Positions 7,471 to 16,207 of a stretch of DNA of 64,000 nt are shown here, piece after piece; the stretch's first letter is position 1; each line of letters begins with the position of its first letter. The notes under the pieces are model-generated. The model saw only the letters and a program-made list of their open reading frames with translations, made no database searches and was not told the origin of the DNA. A program made the translations under genes and the position numbers. The DNA lies in NCBI RefSeq assembly GCF_009362785.1, contig NZ_WHNQ01000007.1, positions 1 through 64,000 of the forward strand, written 5' to 3'. The DNA comes from Paraburkholderia atlantica. GTDB taxonomy: Bacteria > Pseudomonadota > Gammaproteobacteria > Burkholderiales > Burkholderiaceae.

Positions 7471-9327
7471 TTATCGGTCGGGCGTCGAGTCTGCTTCGCG
7501 CGACGCGTTCTGTTCCCGGGATTTCTCCAGCGCGGCCGCCCGCGCCTCCCGGATACGTGCCCAAGATCTCGCCTGCAACTGGTCGAGCATCCCCTCCAGA
7601 TTCGGGCTGTAATTCAACTCACGGGCGGACTTCTTCAGCGAGCCGACGGCGCGTTCCAGCAGTTCGCGCGCACGGTTCCACGGATAGACCCGGGCCTCGC
7701 CGCCGTCATAACCGACCTGCAACTCGGAACCGTTCAGCCGCGCGTTTTCGTCCATCCACTTCAGACGCTCGGACACGAAGGTCATCTGATCCTTGCGATG
7801 GAACACGACGCTGCGCGTCGCGACCTCCTGGATCAGATAGTGTTCCGTGTCGAACACCTCGCCGCGATAAGGGCCACCGTTTTCGCGCGGCGTCCCCATC
7901 CTGAGCGGCGAGCCGAACCGGTGCTCGGCCAATGCCCTGACCTCGTTTGACACGTCACCCACGCCAAACAGCGGCTCGCCGACCGGCGGGCGCGTCGACG
8001 CAAACCGCGGCGGATCCTCAACCGGCGCAGCAGCAGCCGACGACGACGCCGCAGGCGCATCCACCGAGGAGGGCGCCGAGCCGGACGCCCCGTCCGTGGC
8101 CGGCACCTCCGGCGTCGCCTGTTTCGGCGCACTAAGCTTCGAGGACCGGCGACGGGGCTTGCCTTCCTCGTCGGCCAGCAGCCTTTCCTTGACATTGCTC
8201 ATCATCCTGCCCTCCTCGCGCTCATCCACCTCAACCACTGTCATACCGGATGCGGTGGAGACACCCGGTTGACCTTCCGCCTTCACGACAGAGCGGACCA
8301 CGGCGCGCAGATGTGCGCCGACGGCATCAAAGCCCGACAAGACCGCCATGTCGCTGAAATCGGTCGGCACCTTGTCGTCGATGCGCGCATCAGCGGCAAA
8401 CGCCGGCCAGGTCACACGGGCGTGAGCCGCTTCCGCAGCCTGCCGCGCCTGCGCCTCGCCACTGCCCAGTTCGCCGAGTACGATCAGGTCTGCATCGGGA
8501 TATCGCTCGCGAAGGTTCGTTGCCACCATCGACAGATTCCCGCCCGAGAGCGCAGCCACCGCGGACCAGCCTGTCGCGCGCGAAGCGGACAAGGCCGTCG
8601 CCATGCCTTCAGCGATCAGGATCCGCGATGATTCATTCATCGGAACCAGTGTCGGCTCCGTCATCCAGTAGCCGCCCCTCTTCACGCCGCCGGCCAATGA
8701 CGATTTCCGCCCGTGTTCGTCGATCAGCTCCAGTGTCGAGATCGGCCCGTTCCAGACCGGCACGATCAGCACGCGCCCCGTCAGCGGTTCTTCCTCGCTG
8801 GCCGGCGCATAGCCGAGCAGTGCGTGCAGTTCCAGTGCATCCAGCTCGTGCAGCGTGTCCATCGGCTCGAGGCGCTTGCGCACGAGATACGGATGCTCCG
8901 GCCCGACTGGCCTTGCCCACTGCCAGATCGCCACGGCCTCTCGCGCCACTGCCGCATGGCGCACCTGCCGTTGCGCCTCCTCGCGTGCGCGTTGCGCCAG
9001 CACCTCTGGCGACGGTGCAAGCACGGCGGACATGCGGTCCGGATAAGCCGTTCGCTTCAGGTCGAAACCATGCTGGCGCGCCTGCCAGAACAGCGTGGCG
9101 AGCGTCTTGCCGCCCGATGCGCTGACCGAGCGCCACGTAGTTCGGGCCGCGTGCTCGTTATAGTTAGCGGCCGTTCGACTCCACGCATCCCAGATTTCAA
9201 AACCCTCGTCGCCGAAGCCCTGCTTGAGCGCGAACGCCATGTCGACCCAGGTCTCATAGTCGTCAGCGGGTATCACGGCGAGCGCGGCACGAGCACGGTC
9301 CGCCTCATCCACGTAGGGGGTCGTCAT
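7471..9327 (-). CDS. Toprim-domain primase-like conjugation protein
   Basis: 618 residues. The N-terminus (ALAVIPADDYETWVDMAFAL, WDAWSRTAANYNE) resembles the PriCT_2 domain of plasmid and phage primases. Residues about 180-330 look like a Toprim core (TGRVLIVPVWN, ILIAEGMATALSASRATG, DADLIVLGELGSGEA). The usual second acidic DxD of Toprim is replaced by GELGSGE, so catalysis is uncertain. A proline/alanine-rich linker (about residues 395-450) leads to a C-terminal domain. The ATG overlaps the VirD4 stop by 4 bp. Likely role: priming of the transferred strand in the recipient. Confidence 0.6.
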   Translation of the reverse strand: MTTPYVDEADRARAALAVIPADDYETWVDMAFALKQGFGDEGFEIWDAWSRTAANYNEHAARTTWRSVSASGGKTLATLFWQARQHGFDLKRTAYPDRMSAVLAPSPEVLAQRAREEAQRQVRHAAVAREAVAIWQWARPVGPEHPYLVRKRLEPMDTLHELDALELHALLGYAPASEEEPLTGRVLIVPVWNGPISTLELIDEHGRKSSLAGGVKRGGYWMTEPTLVPMNESSRILIAEGMATALSASRATGWSAVAALSGGNLSMVATNLRERYPDADLIVLGELGSGEAQARQAAEAAHARVTWPAFAADARIDDKVPTDFSDMAVLSGFDAVGAHLRAVVRSVVKAEGQPGVSTASGMTVVEVDEREEGRMMSNVKERLLADEEGKPRRRSSKLSAPKQATPEVPATDGASGSAPSSVDAPAASSSAAAAPVEDPPRFASTRPPVGEPLFGVGDVSNEVRALAEHRFGSPLRMGTPRENGGPYRGEVFDTEHYLIQEVATRSVVFHRKDQMTFVSERLKWMDENARLNGSELQVGYDGGEARVYPWNRARELLERAVGSLKKSARELNYSPNLEGMLDQLQARSWARIREARAAALEKSREQNASREADSTPDR

Positions 9328-11042
9328 TGCAGCGCTCCCATGGCTCGTGAGCCGTCCGCGGTTGCGCGCCGCTCCGGCTCAACAAAATCGAGTTCCGCCA
9401 CATCGAGATCGTCGACGCTCAGGTGACGTCTCGCCTGCACCACCTGTCGGGCCGGGACACCCAGCAGCATGAAATGCCGTTCGACGTAAGCCACGGCCTC
9501 CTCCTCGCTGATGTCGGACAGGTTCGGCGGCAGGTCACGCGGATCCCACGCCTGCAGGACTTCCAGGTACTCGGTCGGCAGGCGCATCAGCCCGGCGCCC
9601 TCCGGATCGATCTCGTCGTGATGCAAATCGCGCAACCGGCGCTCGACCACCGCGGTGAAATGGATCAGATTCATGGCGGGCACGGACGGCGCGGCCACGA
9701 TGCGCGACGCAAACCCGGGATCGCGCCAGTAGCAGATCCTGTCGGCCAGGATCGGTTTGGTGTTTTCGAGCACGATGATTTCCTTCTCGCGCCCCAACTC
9801 CTTCAGCTCTTGCGGTAGCAACAACGGCCGGCGCTGTTCGGACACACTTTCGCTCGGCCCGCCCCGGCTCCCGAAGAATCCGCTCGGGCGGCTCACGCTG
9901 CGCGACTGGTCCGTGAGCGTACCGAGCATTTCCGAGTAGTCGTTCGCGTCCTTCTGCTCGCGCGGAGCATAGAGGATCTGCATCGCGTGGTTCGTGATGA
10001 AGGTGCGCGCATCGGCTCGTCCGTAGACCGACTCGAGTTGCGCGATCGACTGGACGATCGACAGCAGACGCAGGTTGTAGCCCGCCATATAGGCCACCGC
10101 GCGCGCGATGATGTGGATCTTCCCGATCGAGGTCATCTCGTCGAGCAGCACGAGGCACTGGAATTTCAGCGTGGGATCGGCTTCGGGCAACTGCTTCGTG
10201 TTCAGGTTGACGAGTTGCGAGAACACGAGATTGACGAGCAGCGCCGCCTCCGACAGATGATCGGGCGTGATGCCGATATAGACCGACATCCGGCGACGGC
10301 GCACATCACGCAGGTCAAAGTCGTTTGCACTGGTCGCCGCGTCGACCATCGGATTGGCCCAGATCGTGAGCGGCGCGTTGAACGTCGCCAGCACACTCGC
10401 CAGCACCTTGTCGTCGTTCGACAGGAAGCGGTTCAGCGCGTCAACGCACTGGCCCGACAGTAGATCGCGATGCTGGACCAGCGCGCGCTGGAGATATGTC
10501 TTGACAGGCATGCCATTGCCCGACGACTGCCGCAGCACCTCGCCCATCGTGACGGGGTAGTCGGGAATCGGCGTCCCCCTGCCGGCCCGGCGCGCGTCAC
10601 GCCATTCGCACAGTAGAAGCACGATACCGAGGAACAGGTTTCGCGCCTGGTCCTTCCAGAAATCATCATGGCCCCCCGGCGGATAGAGGGCGTAGCCGAT
10701 CGCGAGAATGTCGCCAACCCGAAACAGACCGTCCGAGATCGCCGACAGCGGATTGTAGCGATGCGTGCGCCCGTCTTCCGCGAACGGATTGAACAGGTAT
10801 ACATCCTGTCCGTGCGCGGCGCGGAAACCGGCCGAGGCCGCATAGTTTTCCTGCTTGATGTCGAGCACCACCACCGAATCGGGGAAACTGAGCAGATTCG
10901 GGATCACGATGCCCACACCCTTGCCCGAGCGGGCGGGCGCTGCCAGCAGCACGAACTGCTGACCAGCGAAGCGCAGATAACGCCCGCGCCATATGCCGAC
11001 GACGATCGCGCGCGGCGTATCGAGGTGCGTGCACATCGTCAT
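9324..11042 (-). CDS. virD4: VirD4/TraG-type coupling protein, NTPase part
   Basis: The ATPase that links relaxosome to secretion channel. From ATG 11042, 572 residues: IWRGRYLRFAGQQFVLLAAP then ARSGKGVGIVIPNLL (Walker A near residue 40), VVVLDIKQENYAASAGF, and CLVLLDEMTSIGKI as Walker B. The N-terminal membrane part is missing and is encoded by the gene just upstream, which ends in the VirD4 motif ARFASESDIRLAGLL. The two frames share ATGA at 11039-11042. Either translational coupling keeps two chains, or this is an old frameshift in a single gene. Overlaps the Toprim gene by 4 bp downstream. Confidence 0.85.
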   Translation of the reverse strand: MTMCTHLDTPRAIVVGIWRGRYLRFAGQQFVLLAAPARSGKGVGIVIPNLLSFPDSVVVLDIKQENYAASAGFRAAHGQDVYLFNPFAEDGRTHRYNPLSAISDGLFRVGDILAIGYALYPPGGHDDFWKDQARNLFLGIVLLLCEWRDARRAGRGTPIPDYPVTMGEVLRQSSGNGMPVKTYLQRALVQHRDLLSGQCVDALNRFLSNDDKVLASVLATFNAPLTIWANPMVDAATSANDFDLRDVRRRRMSVYIGITPDHLSEAALLVNLVFSQLVNLNTKQLPEADPTLKFQCLVLLDEMTSIGKIHIIARAVAYMAGYNLRLLSIVQSIAQLESVYGRADARTFITNHAMQILYAPREQKDANDYSEMLGTLTDQSRSVSRPSGFFGSRGGPSESVSEQRRPLLLPQELKELGREKEIIVLENTKPILADRICYWRDPGFASRIVAAPSVPAMNLIHFTAVVERRLRDLHHDEIDPEGAGLMRLPTEYLEVLQAWDPRDLPPNLSDISEEEAVAYVERHFMLLGVPARQVVQARRHLSVDDLDVAELDFVEPERRATADGSRAMGALQ

Positions 11043-11413
11043 AGCAACCCCGCCAGACGGATGTCCGACTCGCTCGCAAAACGCGCGCAGCCGTAGAGAC
11101 GACGCCGGTTCGCGCTCGCCCATAGCGCATGCCCGCCGAGAACCGGGCCGCCGAAGGACAGGAGCACGCCAAACAGCGCCGTCCCCGCGAGCTTGCGACC
11201 GACGTTCGGCATCATTTCATGCCGCCAGGCCAGCATAGCATCGAGCCAGCCCCACAGTCCCGCGTGCAGCGGATTGATCCGCAGGCTCGCGTACAGGAAA
11301 AACGACGCGAGCCAGAGCGATGCGGCTACTCCACCCATCAGGCAAGCCAGCACGGCCAATGTCATGGCGGCTGTCCTGGTGTGCTGAAGCAAAGAGGAAG
11401 ACGGGTAGCTCAT
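11039..11413 (-). CDS. VirD4 membrane-anchor part (separate frame)
   Basis: 124 residues with two strong membrane segments (about 16-44 and 83-101), separated by SLRINPLHAGLWGWLDAMLA. It ends RRLYGCARFASESDIRLAGL plus one Leu, a sequence that in single-chain VirD4 proteins lies directly before the nucleotide-binding domain. The stop TGA overlaps the ATG of the NTPase gene. It is therefore the N-terminal transmembrane domain of the coupling protein encoded as its own polypeptide, or a frameshifted half. It lies 9 bp downstream of virB11. Confidence 0.75.
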   Translation of the reverse strand: MSYPSSSLLQHTRTAAMTLAVLACLMGGVAASLWLASFFLYASLRINPLHAGLWGWLDAMLAWRHEMMPNVGRKLAGTALFGVLLSFGGPVLGGHALWASANRRRLYGCARFASESDIRLAGLL

Positions 11414-11422
11414 CGCCGCCCC

Positions 11423-12541
11423 CTAGACGAATGCAGTGCGCGCCTTGCGCACCGGATCGAACCACACTTCCGTCATGCCCCACCGCCTGCCGGTCTGCTC
11501 GCCCGCTGCATTGAAGACCGGACGTGCATCCATGTGCGCGACGACATCGATGGTCAGAAACAGCAGGCGCTTGAGCGCGGCATCGTCCCGGGCAGCGGCT
11601 TCCGGGTGTTCCTTTGCCATCAGCGCAAAGCGTTCGATCGCGACCGTCGCATTGGGCGCGTGGTAACTCGTGATCGAGCCCGCGTGTCCGGTCGTCAGAA
11701 GCTTCAGGAAGTCATAGGCTTCGGCGCCGCGCAACTCGGCGAGCAGCACGCGATCCGGGCGCATGCGCATCGTGCTCGCGATCAGATCGGCGGGCGTCAC
11801 GCGCGCCTGGCCGTGGCCGCCCTTGCTGTACAGCAGGTGGACGCAGTTCTCGATGTGCCGGATGAACAGTTCGCGGACATCCTCGATCGTCACGATCCGC
11901 TCGGTCGCCGGAATCGAGCGGCACAGGGTCTTCATGAAACTGGTTTTCCCGGAACCCGTATTGCCGACGACCGCGATGTTGAGTCGGCCCGTGACCGCCC
12001 CATCGAAGAAGGCGCCCCAGTCGTGCGCTTCCAGGCACCGGACCAGCTTGCGGTCTTCGGCGCGCAATGCGGGTAAGGCTGAATCAAGCCCATCCGGACG
12101 ATGCCAGACCGTCTCGTCGAACAGTCCGTCGTCACGGTACGCATCGAGCGTCTTCTCGCGTGCGGACGGGCGGCGGATCGTCACCGACACCGTTCGCGGC
12201 GGCACGACCGGCGGTACCACAATCTGGACGCGCGCGTCCCCCGGCAGCAGCGCCGACAATATCGGATGCTGGACCGAGATTTCCTGACTGGTCAGCGTCG
12301 CCACGGCCACGGCGAACGACATCAACCGGTCGAAATCGAGTTCCTGGCAATCGTGAACATGCCAGCCGAGCGCATTCTCGGCCAACACACGTTGCGGCCG
12401 GTTAATCACCAGTTCCGTCACTTCGGCATCGTCGAGCAGCGGCGCGAATGGACGCATCAGCTCGCGCACCGATGCGTCGTCGGGCAGCCGGGTCAGTACC
12501 GGGTCGCGAGGTGCATCCGGCAGGTGGATATGCGGCATCAT
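11423..12541 (-). CDS. virB11: VirB11 secretion ATPase
   Basis: Hexameric traffic ATPase of the T4SS inner face. 372 residues with an N-terminal domain (residues 20-120), Walker A GNTGSGKT at 193-200 (FMKTL follows), RIVTIEDVRELFI as Asp box, MRMRPDRVLLAELRGAEAYD as Walker B region, and the GHAGSITSYHAPNA histidine box. Length and motif order are standard. ATG overlaps the virB10 stop by 4 bp. Confidence 0.95.
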   Translation of the reverse strand: MMPHIHLPDAPRDPVLTRLPDDASVRELMRPFAPLLDDAEVTELVINRPQRVLAENALGWHVHDCQELDFDRLMSFAVAVATLTSQEISVQHPILSALLPGDARVQIVVPPVVPPRTVSVTIRRPSAREKTLDAYRDDGLFDETVWHRPDGLDSALPALRAEDRKLVRCLEAHDWGAFFDGAVTGRLNIAVVGNTGSGKTSFMKTLCRSIPATERIVTIEDVRELFIRHIENCVHLLYSKGGHGQARVTPADLIASTMRMRPDRVLLAELRGAEAYDFLKLLTTGHAGSITSYHAPNATVAIERFALMAKEHPEAAARDDAALKRLLFLTIDVVAHMDARPVFNAAGEQTGRRWGMTEVWFDPVRKARTAFV

Positions 12542-13764
12542 CGCGTGCCCTCCGGCTCCAAGGCATACACCGATCCGAAGTCCAGATCGCGCGCGACGAC
12601 GATCGTGAACTCCGCGCCCTGGTTCTGCGTCAGCGTCGGCGGAATATTGATCGTGCTGTCGAGCACGCGCGTGGCCATGTCGTTGCCCTGCTGCTGCGTG
12701 TTCTCATACACCACCGACCCGCTGGAGTTGCCGCCGCGGGTCGACAGATAGCCAATCGCGTCCTGGGTGAGGCCGAGCAGCATCGCTGCGCCGATGCGCT
12801 GGCGCCAGTGGTTGTCCACGTAGCCGTCGATGCCCATACGACCGAGCGCGTCGGCCGCGGGCGAGTCGATCTCGACCGTGACGCCGTGGGGCGTCTCGAT
12901 ACGGGCCGACAGCACGAACACCCGCTTCTGGCCTGGCGACAGGTTCGAACGATATTGGCTGTTGATCTGCGAACCCCGCTCGATCAGCACGACACGGCCA
13001 TCGTCGGAATACACGTTCTTCGTCACGGTGCACGTCGAGATGCCGGCCTCGGTCGAATCGAACGCCGTATCGCCCGCGCAGTCGATCTTGGCGCCCTGCG
13101 CGAGCATAAGACTCCGGTTGCCCAGCGTCCCGGCCCGAACGCGCTGCGTGACGGTTGGCGTCAATGTCTGGGCGAGCGCGCCGCCGGCCGGCCCCTGGGC
13201 CAACGCTCCGGCAGCGCCGCTCGCCGCGACCACAACTGAGGAAGCCGCGGCCGCCGTCCCGTCTGGGAGCCCACCCGCGGACTCCTGTCCACCGCCCGTT
13301 GCGAGCAGCGGCGCATCGAAGTAGCTGCGGGTTGCCACCGCGTGTGTGGCGCGAGCAGGCGCGGCAGCCACGGCCGCACCCGACGCCGGCGTGGAAGGAG
13401 CCGCAACCGCGCTCGGCGGTACCGGGGCCGAGGCCGCATGATCGACCGACGATGCAGGCAGATCCTTGAACACGCGTCCCTGGGAAGACGTATCGGTTAG
13501 CGTGTCACGCCTGGCCTTCGCTTCGGCATCGTGGCGCGCGAGAAATCCATGCACCGTCCAGACGGCGCCGGCGCCGACCATCACCACGATCACGACCGGC
13601 GTCAGCCACCAGGCGCGTGGGCGGGCACCACGGTATTGACCCAATGCGGGCATACCGCGATCCGGAGTAGCACCCGATGTCCCCTCGTTCTGACCACTTC
13701 GAGGCAGCGAACCGGGCGCATCGTCGGGTTCGATCACATTGCGCGGGGGTTCGTCATTCATCAT
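12538..13764 (-). CDS. virB10: VirB10 core-channel protein
   Basis: 408 residues spanning both membranes. A cytoplasmic N-terminus, one membrane segment (WWLTPVVIVVMVGAGAVWTV, about residues 51-70), a long Ala/Pro-rich periplasmic linker (100-200), and a C-terminal beta-barrel domain (ALIDCAGDTAFDS-type region, RVFVLSARIETPHGVTVEID, GAAMLLGLTQDAIGYL). It forms the outer-membrane core with VirB7 and VirB9. Overlaps virB9 by 11 bp and virB11 by 4 bp. Confidence 0.93.
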   Translation of the reverse strand: MMNDEPPRNVIEPDDAPGSLPRSGQNEGTSGATPDRGMPALGQYRGARPRAWWLTPVVIVVMVGAGAVWTVHGFLARHDAEAKARRDTLTDTSSQGRVFKDLPASSVDHAASAPVPPSAVAAPSTPASGAAVAAAPARATHAVATRSYFDAPLLATGGGQESAGGLPDGTAAAASSVVVAASGAAGALAQGPAGGALAQTLTPTVTQRVRAGTLGNRSLMLAQGAKIDCAGDTAFDSTEAGISTCTVTKNVYSDDGRVVLIERGSQINSQYRSNLSPGQKRVFVLSARIETPHGVTVEIDSPAADALGRMGIDGYVDNHWRQRIGAAMLLGLTQDAIGYLSTRGGNSSGSVVYENTQQQGNDMATRVLDSTINIPPTLTQNQGAEFTIVVARDLDFGSVYALEPEGTR

Positions 13765-14578
13765 CGTGACTCCGCGGAACGCGTTTTACCCCGTTGACCG
13801 TCGTGCCGTCATGAGGTGGCACTCCGTCCATGTCGTAGGCGTCATTCCAGATGCCCACGACCTCATTGCCGAGCCGCAGCACAAATCGTTTCGCGACCTC
13901 GTGCACGACCATCGTGTCGCCTTCGACGTGCCTGTCGACCACGCTTTCCGTGCCGTCGTCGGCCACCCGGAAAATCGCCGGCATGCGTCGGTTGTTCGGG
14001 ATACGCAGATAGGTAAAGCGCCCGTCGTCCCATGCCGCGGTCGGTGCGATGTCGTCGGAGTCCGGCATGACCTGCATCGAGTACCGCGCGTTACGCACGG
14101 TGGGCAGTTGCGCCAGGCGCTTCGCGACCCGCGCCGCATCCGAATCCCCTTGCGCCTGCTTCGCCAGCTCATCCGGATAGACGAAGGTCACGCGGTACAT
14201 CTCACGGTCGTTGCCGAACCTAGCCTTGAGCGGGAGCACCACCAGATCGAAGCTGTAGCTGTGCCGGTCGGTACGGATCTCGAGATTCGAGTCGTGCGCG
14301 GCGAGCTGCGGCTTCAGGTACACGTCGTGATCGCCCCTGTTCGCGACCACTTGCCAGCCGTCCCGGTCTCCGGGCGCGACGACCAGGATGTGCTCGTGCG
14401 GATCGAGAGCGATGTGGGTGGAAAAACCGCGCTGCGCCTCGATGCGCACAACGTCGTCCGCGCGATAGATCACCTGGCGAACGCGCGAGTCGTCGTTCCA
14501 TCCAGGCAGGTCGAACGCGTAGGCCGTACTTGAGAGCAACACAGCAGCGAGCACCACGACTAAAGCAGGCGTTCTCAT
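13754..14578 (-). CDS. virB9: VirB9 core-channel protein
   Basis: 274 residues with a cleavable signal peptide (LVVVLAAVLLSSTAYA). The mature protein begins FDLPGWNDDSRVRQVIYRAD, as VirB9/TrbG/CagX proteins do. The C-terminal VirB7/VirB10-interacting region shows AAWDDGRFTYLRIPNNRRMP. Forms the outer-membrane ring with VirB7 and VirB10. Start overlaps the virB8 stop by 4 bp. Confidence 0.92.
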   Translation of the reverse strand: MRTPALVVVLAAVLLSSTAYAFDLPGWNDDSRVRQVIYRADDVVRIEAQRGFSTHIALDPHEHILVVAPGDRDGWQVVANRGDHDVYLKPQLAAHDSNLEIRTDRHSYSFDLVVLPLKARFGNDREMYRVTFVYPDELAKQAQGDSDAARVAKRLAQLPTVRNARYSMQVMPDSDDIAPTAAWDDGRFTYLRIPNNRRMPAIFRVADDGTESVVDRHVEGDTMVVHEVAKRFVLRLGNEVVGIWNDAYDMDGVPPHDGTTVNGVKRVPRSHDDE

Positions 14579-15285
14579 GGCGTGCCTCCGACATTCGAGG
14601 CGGGGGCCGCAGCCGGCGGCGTATATTCGGGGTCGCGACTGTAGGCCGTGACCTTGAAACCGAACGGATTGGCAATCGCCACGCTTTCGTGCGTGAATAC
14701 AGGCGGCCGGTAGCTGTAGGCCAGCGTGATCACGAAACGCTGCGTGGGTTCGGCATGGGCCTCGCCGTTTTTGAACGATGTGCGCTCGACATGCACGACT
14801 GCATGACCGGGTTCGTCGGGCGGCAGCGTGATGGAGAGGAGCCGGATGCGCCGCTCGATGCCCGGCCCCAACTGCCGGTCCAGCGCATCGGGGCCGCTAT
14901 AGATGCCGCGGTAATCGCGAGCGATCACGTCGTCGCTCATCGCAAGGACGCTGTCGTAGTCCATCTGCAGCAGCCCCCAGTCGTAGCGCTCGCGTGCGCG
15001 CACATAGGTTTCGACCCAGTGCTTGTCCTGGATCTCATTCGTATGCACGTGGCGAGCATCGAGCACGTCGATCACCTGGGATTCGCCCGTCAGGCGATCG
15101 ACCTCGATGGGCAGCGGCACCACGCGATAGAACGGCACCATCACCGCCAGCGCAGTGGCGCTGAGCACGGCGACGCCGATCGCCGCATAGGCGACATGCC
15201 ATGCGCGCCGTTCGGAACGCTCCTGCAGGTGGGTCAGCGACGCCTCGATGTCGAGCACGCGCCCGTAATCGTGCGACGCACTCAT
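14575..15285 (-). CDS. virB8: VirB8 inner-membrane assembly factor
   Basis: 236 residues: cytoplasmic N-terminus, a single membrane segment (VAYAAIGVAVLSATALAVMV, residues 31-50), then the NTF2-like periplasmic domain (HWVETYVRARERYDWGLLQM, VERTSFKNG, RFVITLAYSY). Length and topology match the family. Start overlaps the stop of the small lipoprotein gene by 4 bp. Confidence 0.93.
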   Translation of the reverse strand: MSASHDYGRVLDIEASLTHLQERSERRAWHVAYAAIGVAVLSATALAVMVPFYRVVPLPIEVDRLTGESQVIDVLDARHVHTNEIQDKHWVETYVRARERYDWGLLQMDYDSVLAMSDDVIARDYRGIYSGPDALDRQLGPGIERRIRLLSITLPPDEPGHAVVHVERTSFKNGEAHAEPTQRFVITLAYSYRPPVFTHESVAIANPFGFKVTAYSRDPEYTPPAAAPASNVGGTP

Positions 15286-15485
15286 GACCGGTCTCCGGCA
15301 TCCGAGGACGCGTGCTGATCCGGAGCCGCCGGTACCGTGGCTGGTGCGTCAGGCACCGGCGGCACGCGGTTGACCGGCACACGATGCAGCCCGTCCGGCA
15401 ACACGGGTTCCGTCGGCCCGCTGCTGCAGGCAGCCAGGCTCCAGGCGACGCAGCAAGCCAGTGCCAAAGAGGTCAGCAGGGACAT
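15282..15485 (-). CDS. virB7: VirB7-like lipoprotein
   Basis: 67 residues. The signal peptide ends in a lipobox (SLAAC, Cys20), followed by a proline-rich mature part (PVLPDGLHRVPVNRVPPVPD). Position between virB5 and virB8 and size fit VirB7, which disulfide-links to VirB9 at the outer membrane. The mature part has no further Cys, so the classic VirB7-VirB9 disulfide is absent. Assigned by position and lipobox; sequence is not conserved in this family. Confidence 0.7.
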   Translation of the reverse strand: MSLLTSLALACCVAWSLAACSSGPTEPVLPDGLHRVPVNRVPPVPDAPATVPAAPDQHASSDAGDRS

Positions 15486-15495
15486 GGTGATCTCC

Positions 15496-16191
15496 TCACT
15501 TTCCGAACGACGCCGGCACCATCTGGTCCTGCAGCCGGTTGGTCTTGGCTGCCCGGCTCAGCACCAGTTCACTCTGCTGCTCGGCCGTGAGCTTGTCCTC
15601 GGTTTCGGCCAGCATCCGGAAGAGTTGCAGCTTCGTCATCTCGTTGCCGACCGCCGTGGACTCGGTCTGGATACGCGCCTGCAACTCCGCGATGCCCTTC
15701 GGGTCCTGCGTCAGGTCGATCCGCTGCGCAAGGCCCTGGATCTGGTCCAGCTCCTGCAGTTCGGTCTGGTAGGCTTGCAGGCCGAACGCCTTGTCCTGAT
15801 AGGGCTTGTTGAGCGCGCGCTGGCATACCTGCTGGTCGATCCCGGTCTGGTCTTCGCAGTTGTAGATCTGGCTGGCCGAGCGCAACGCTTGCGCGCTGCC
15901 CGTCAGGCCCGCATAGCCCCCGTTCTGGATCGCTGTATAGACGCTCTGCCAGTTCGACGGCAATGAGTTCGCCACGACCGGATCGCTCAGGAGCGCACCG
16001 AAGCCGCGCGTGCCGACCGTCGACTGGTAGATCTGGATTTCCTGCTGCACTTCCTGCTTCAGTTGCCCCACCGAGGCAATGGCCTGGATGAGGTTCTGCG
16101 CGTCATAGACCGGGATGCCCTGTGCGTGCGCACCGAGGCACCCTGCCGCCCACACGCATGCGGCGCTCATCCGTCTGCATCGTCCGTTCAT
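15496..16191 (-). CDS. virB5: VirB5 minor pilin component
   Basis: 231 residues from ATG 16191, preceded by GGAGGAG; the much longer open frame upstream is not coding. Signal peptide MSAACVWAAGCLGAHA then QGIPVYDAQNLIQAIASVGQ, the usual VirB5 mature start with long alpha-helical, Gln-rich segments (LKQEVQQEIQIYQ, ELQELDQIQGLAQRI). VirB5 sits at the pilus tip. Here it lies after virB6, whereas the Agrobacterium order is B5 then B6. Confidence 0.85.
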   Translation of the reverse strand: MNGRCRRMSAACVWAAGCLGAHAQGIPVYDAQNLIQAIASVGQLKQEVQQEIQIYQSTVGTRGFGALLSDPVVANSLPSNWQSVYTAIQNGGYAGLTGSAQALRSASQIYNCEDQTGIDQQVCQRALNKPYQDKAFGLQAYQTELQELDQIQGLAQRIDLTQDPKGIAELQARIQTESTAVGNEMTKLQLFRMLAETEDKLTAEQQSELVLSRAAKTNRLQDQMVPASFGK

Positions 16192-16207
16192 GATCGTCTC
16201 CTCCGCT

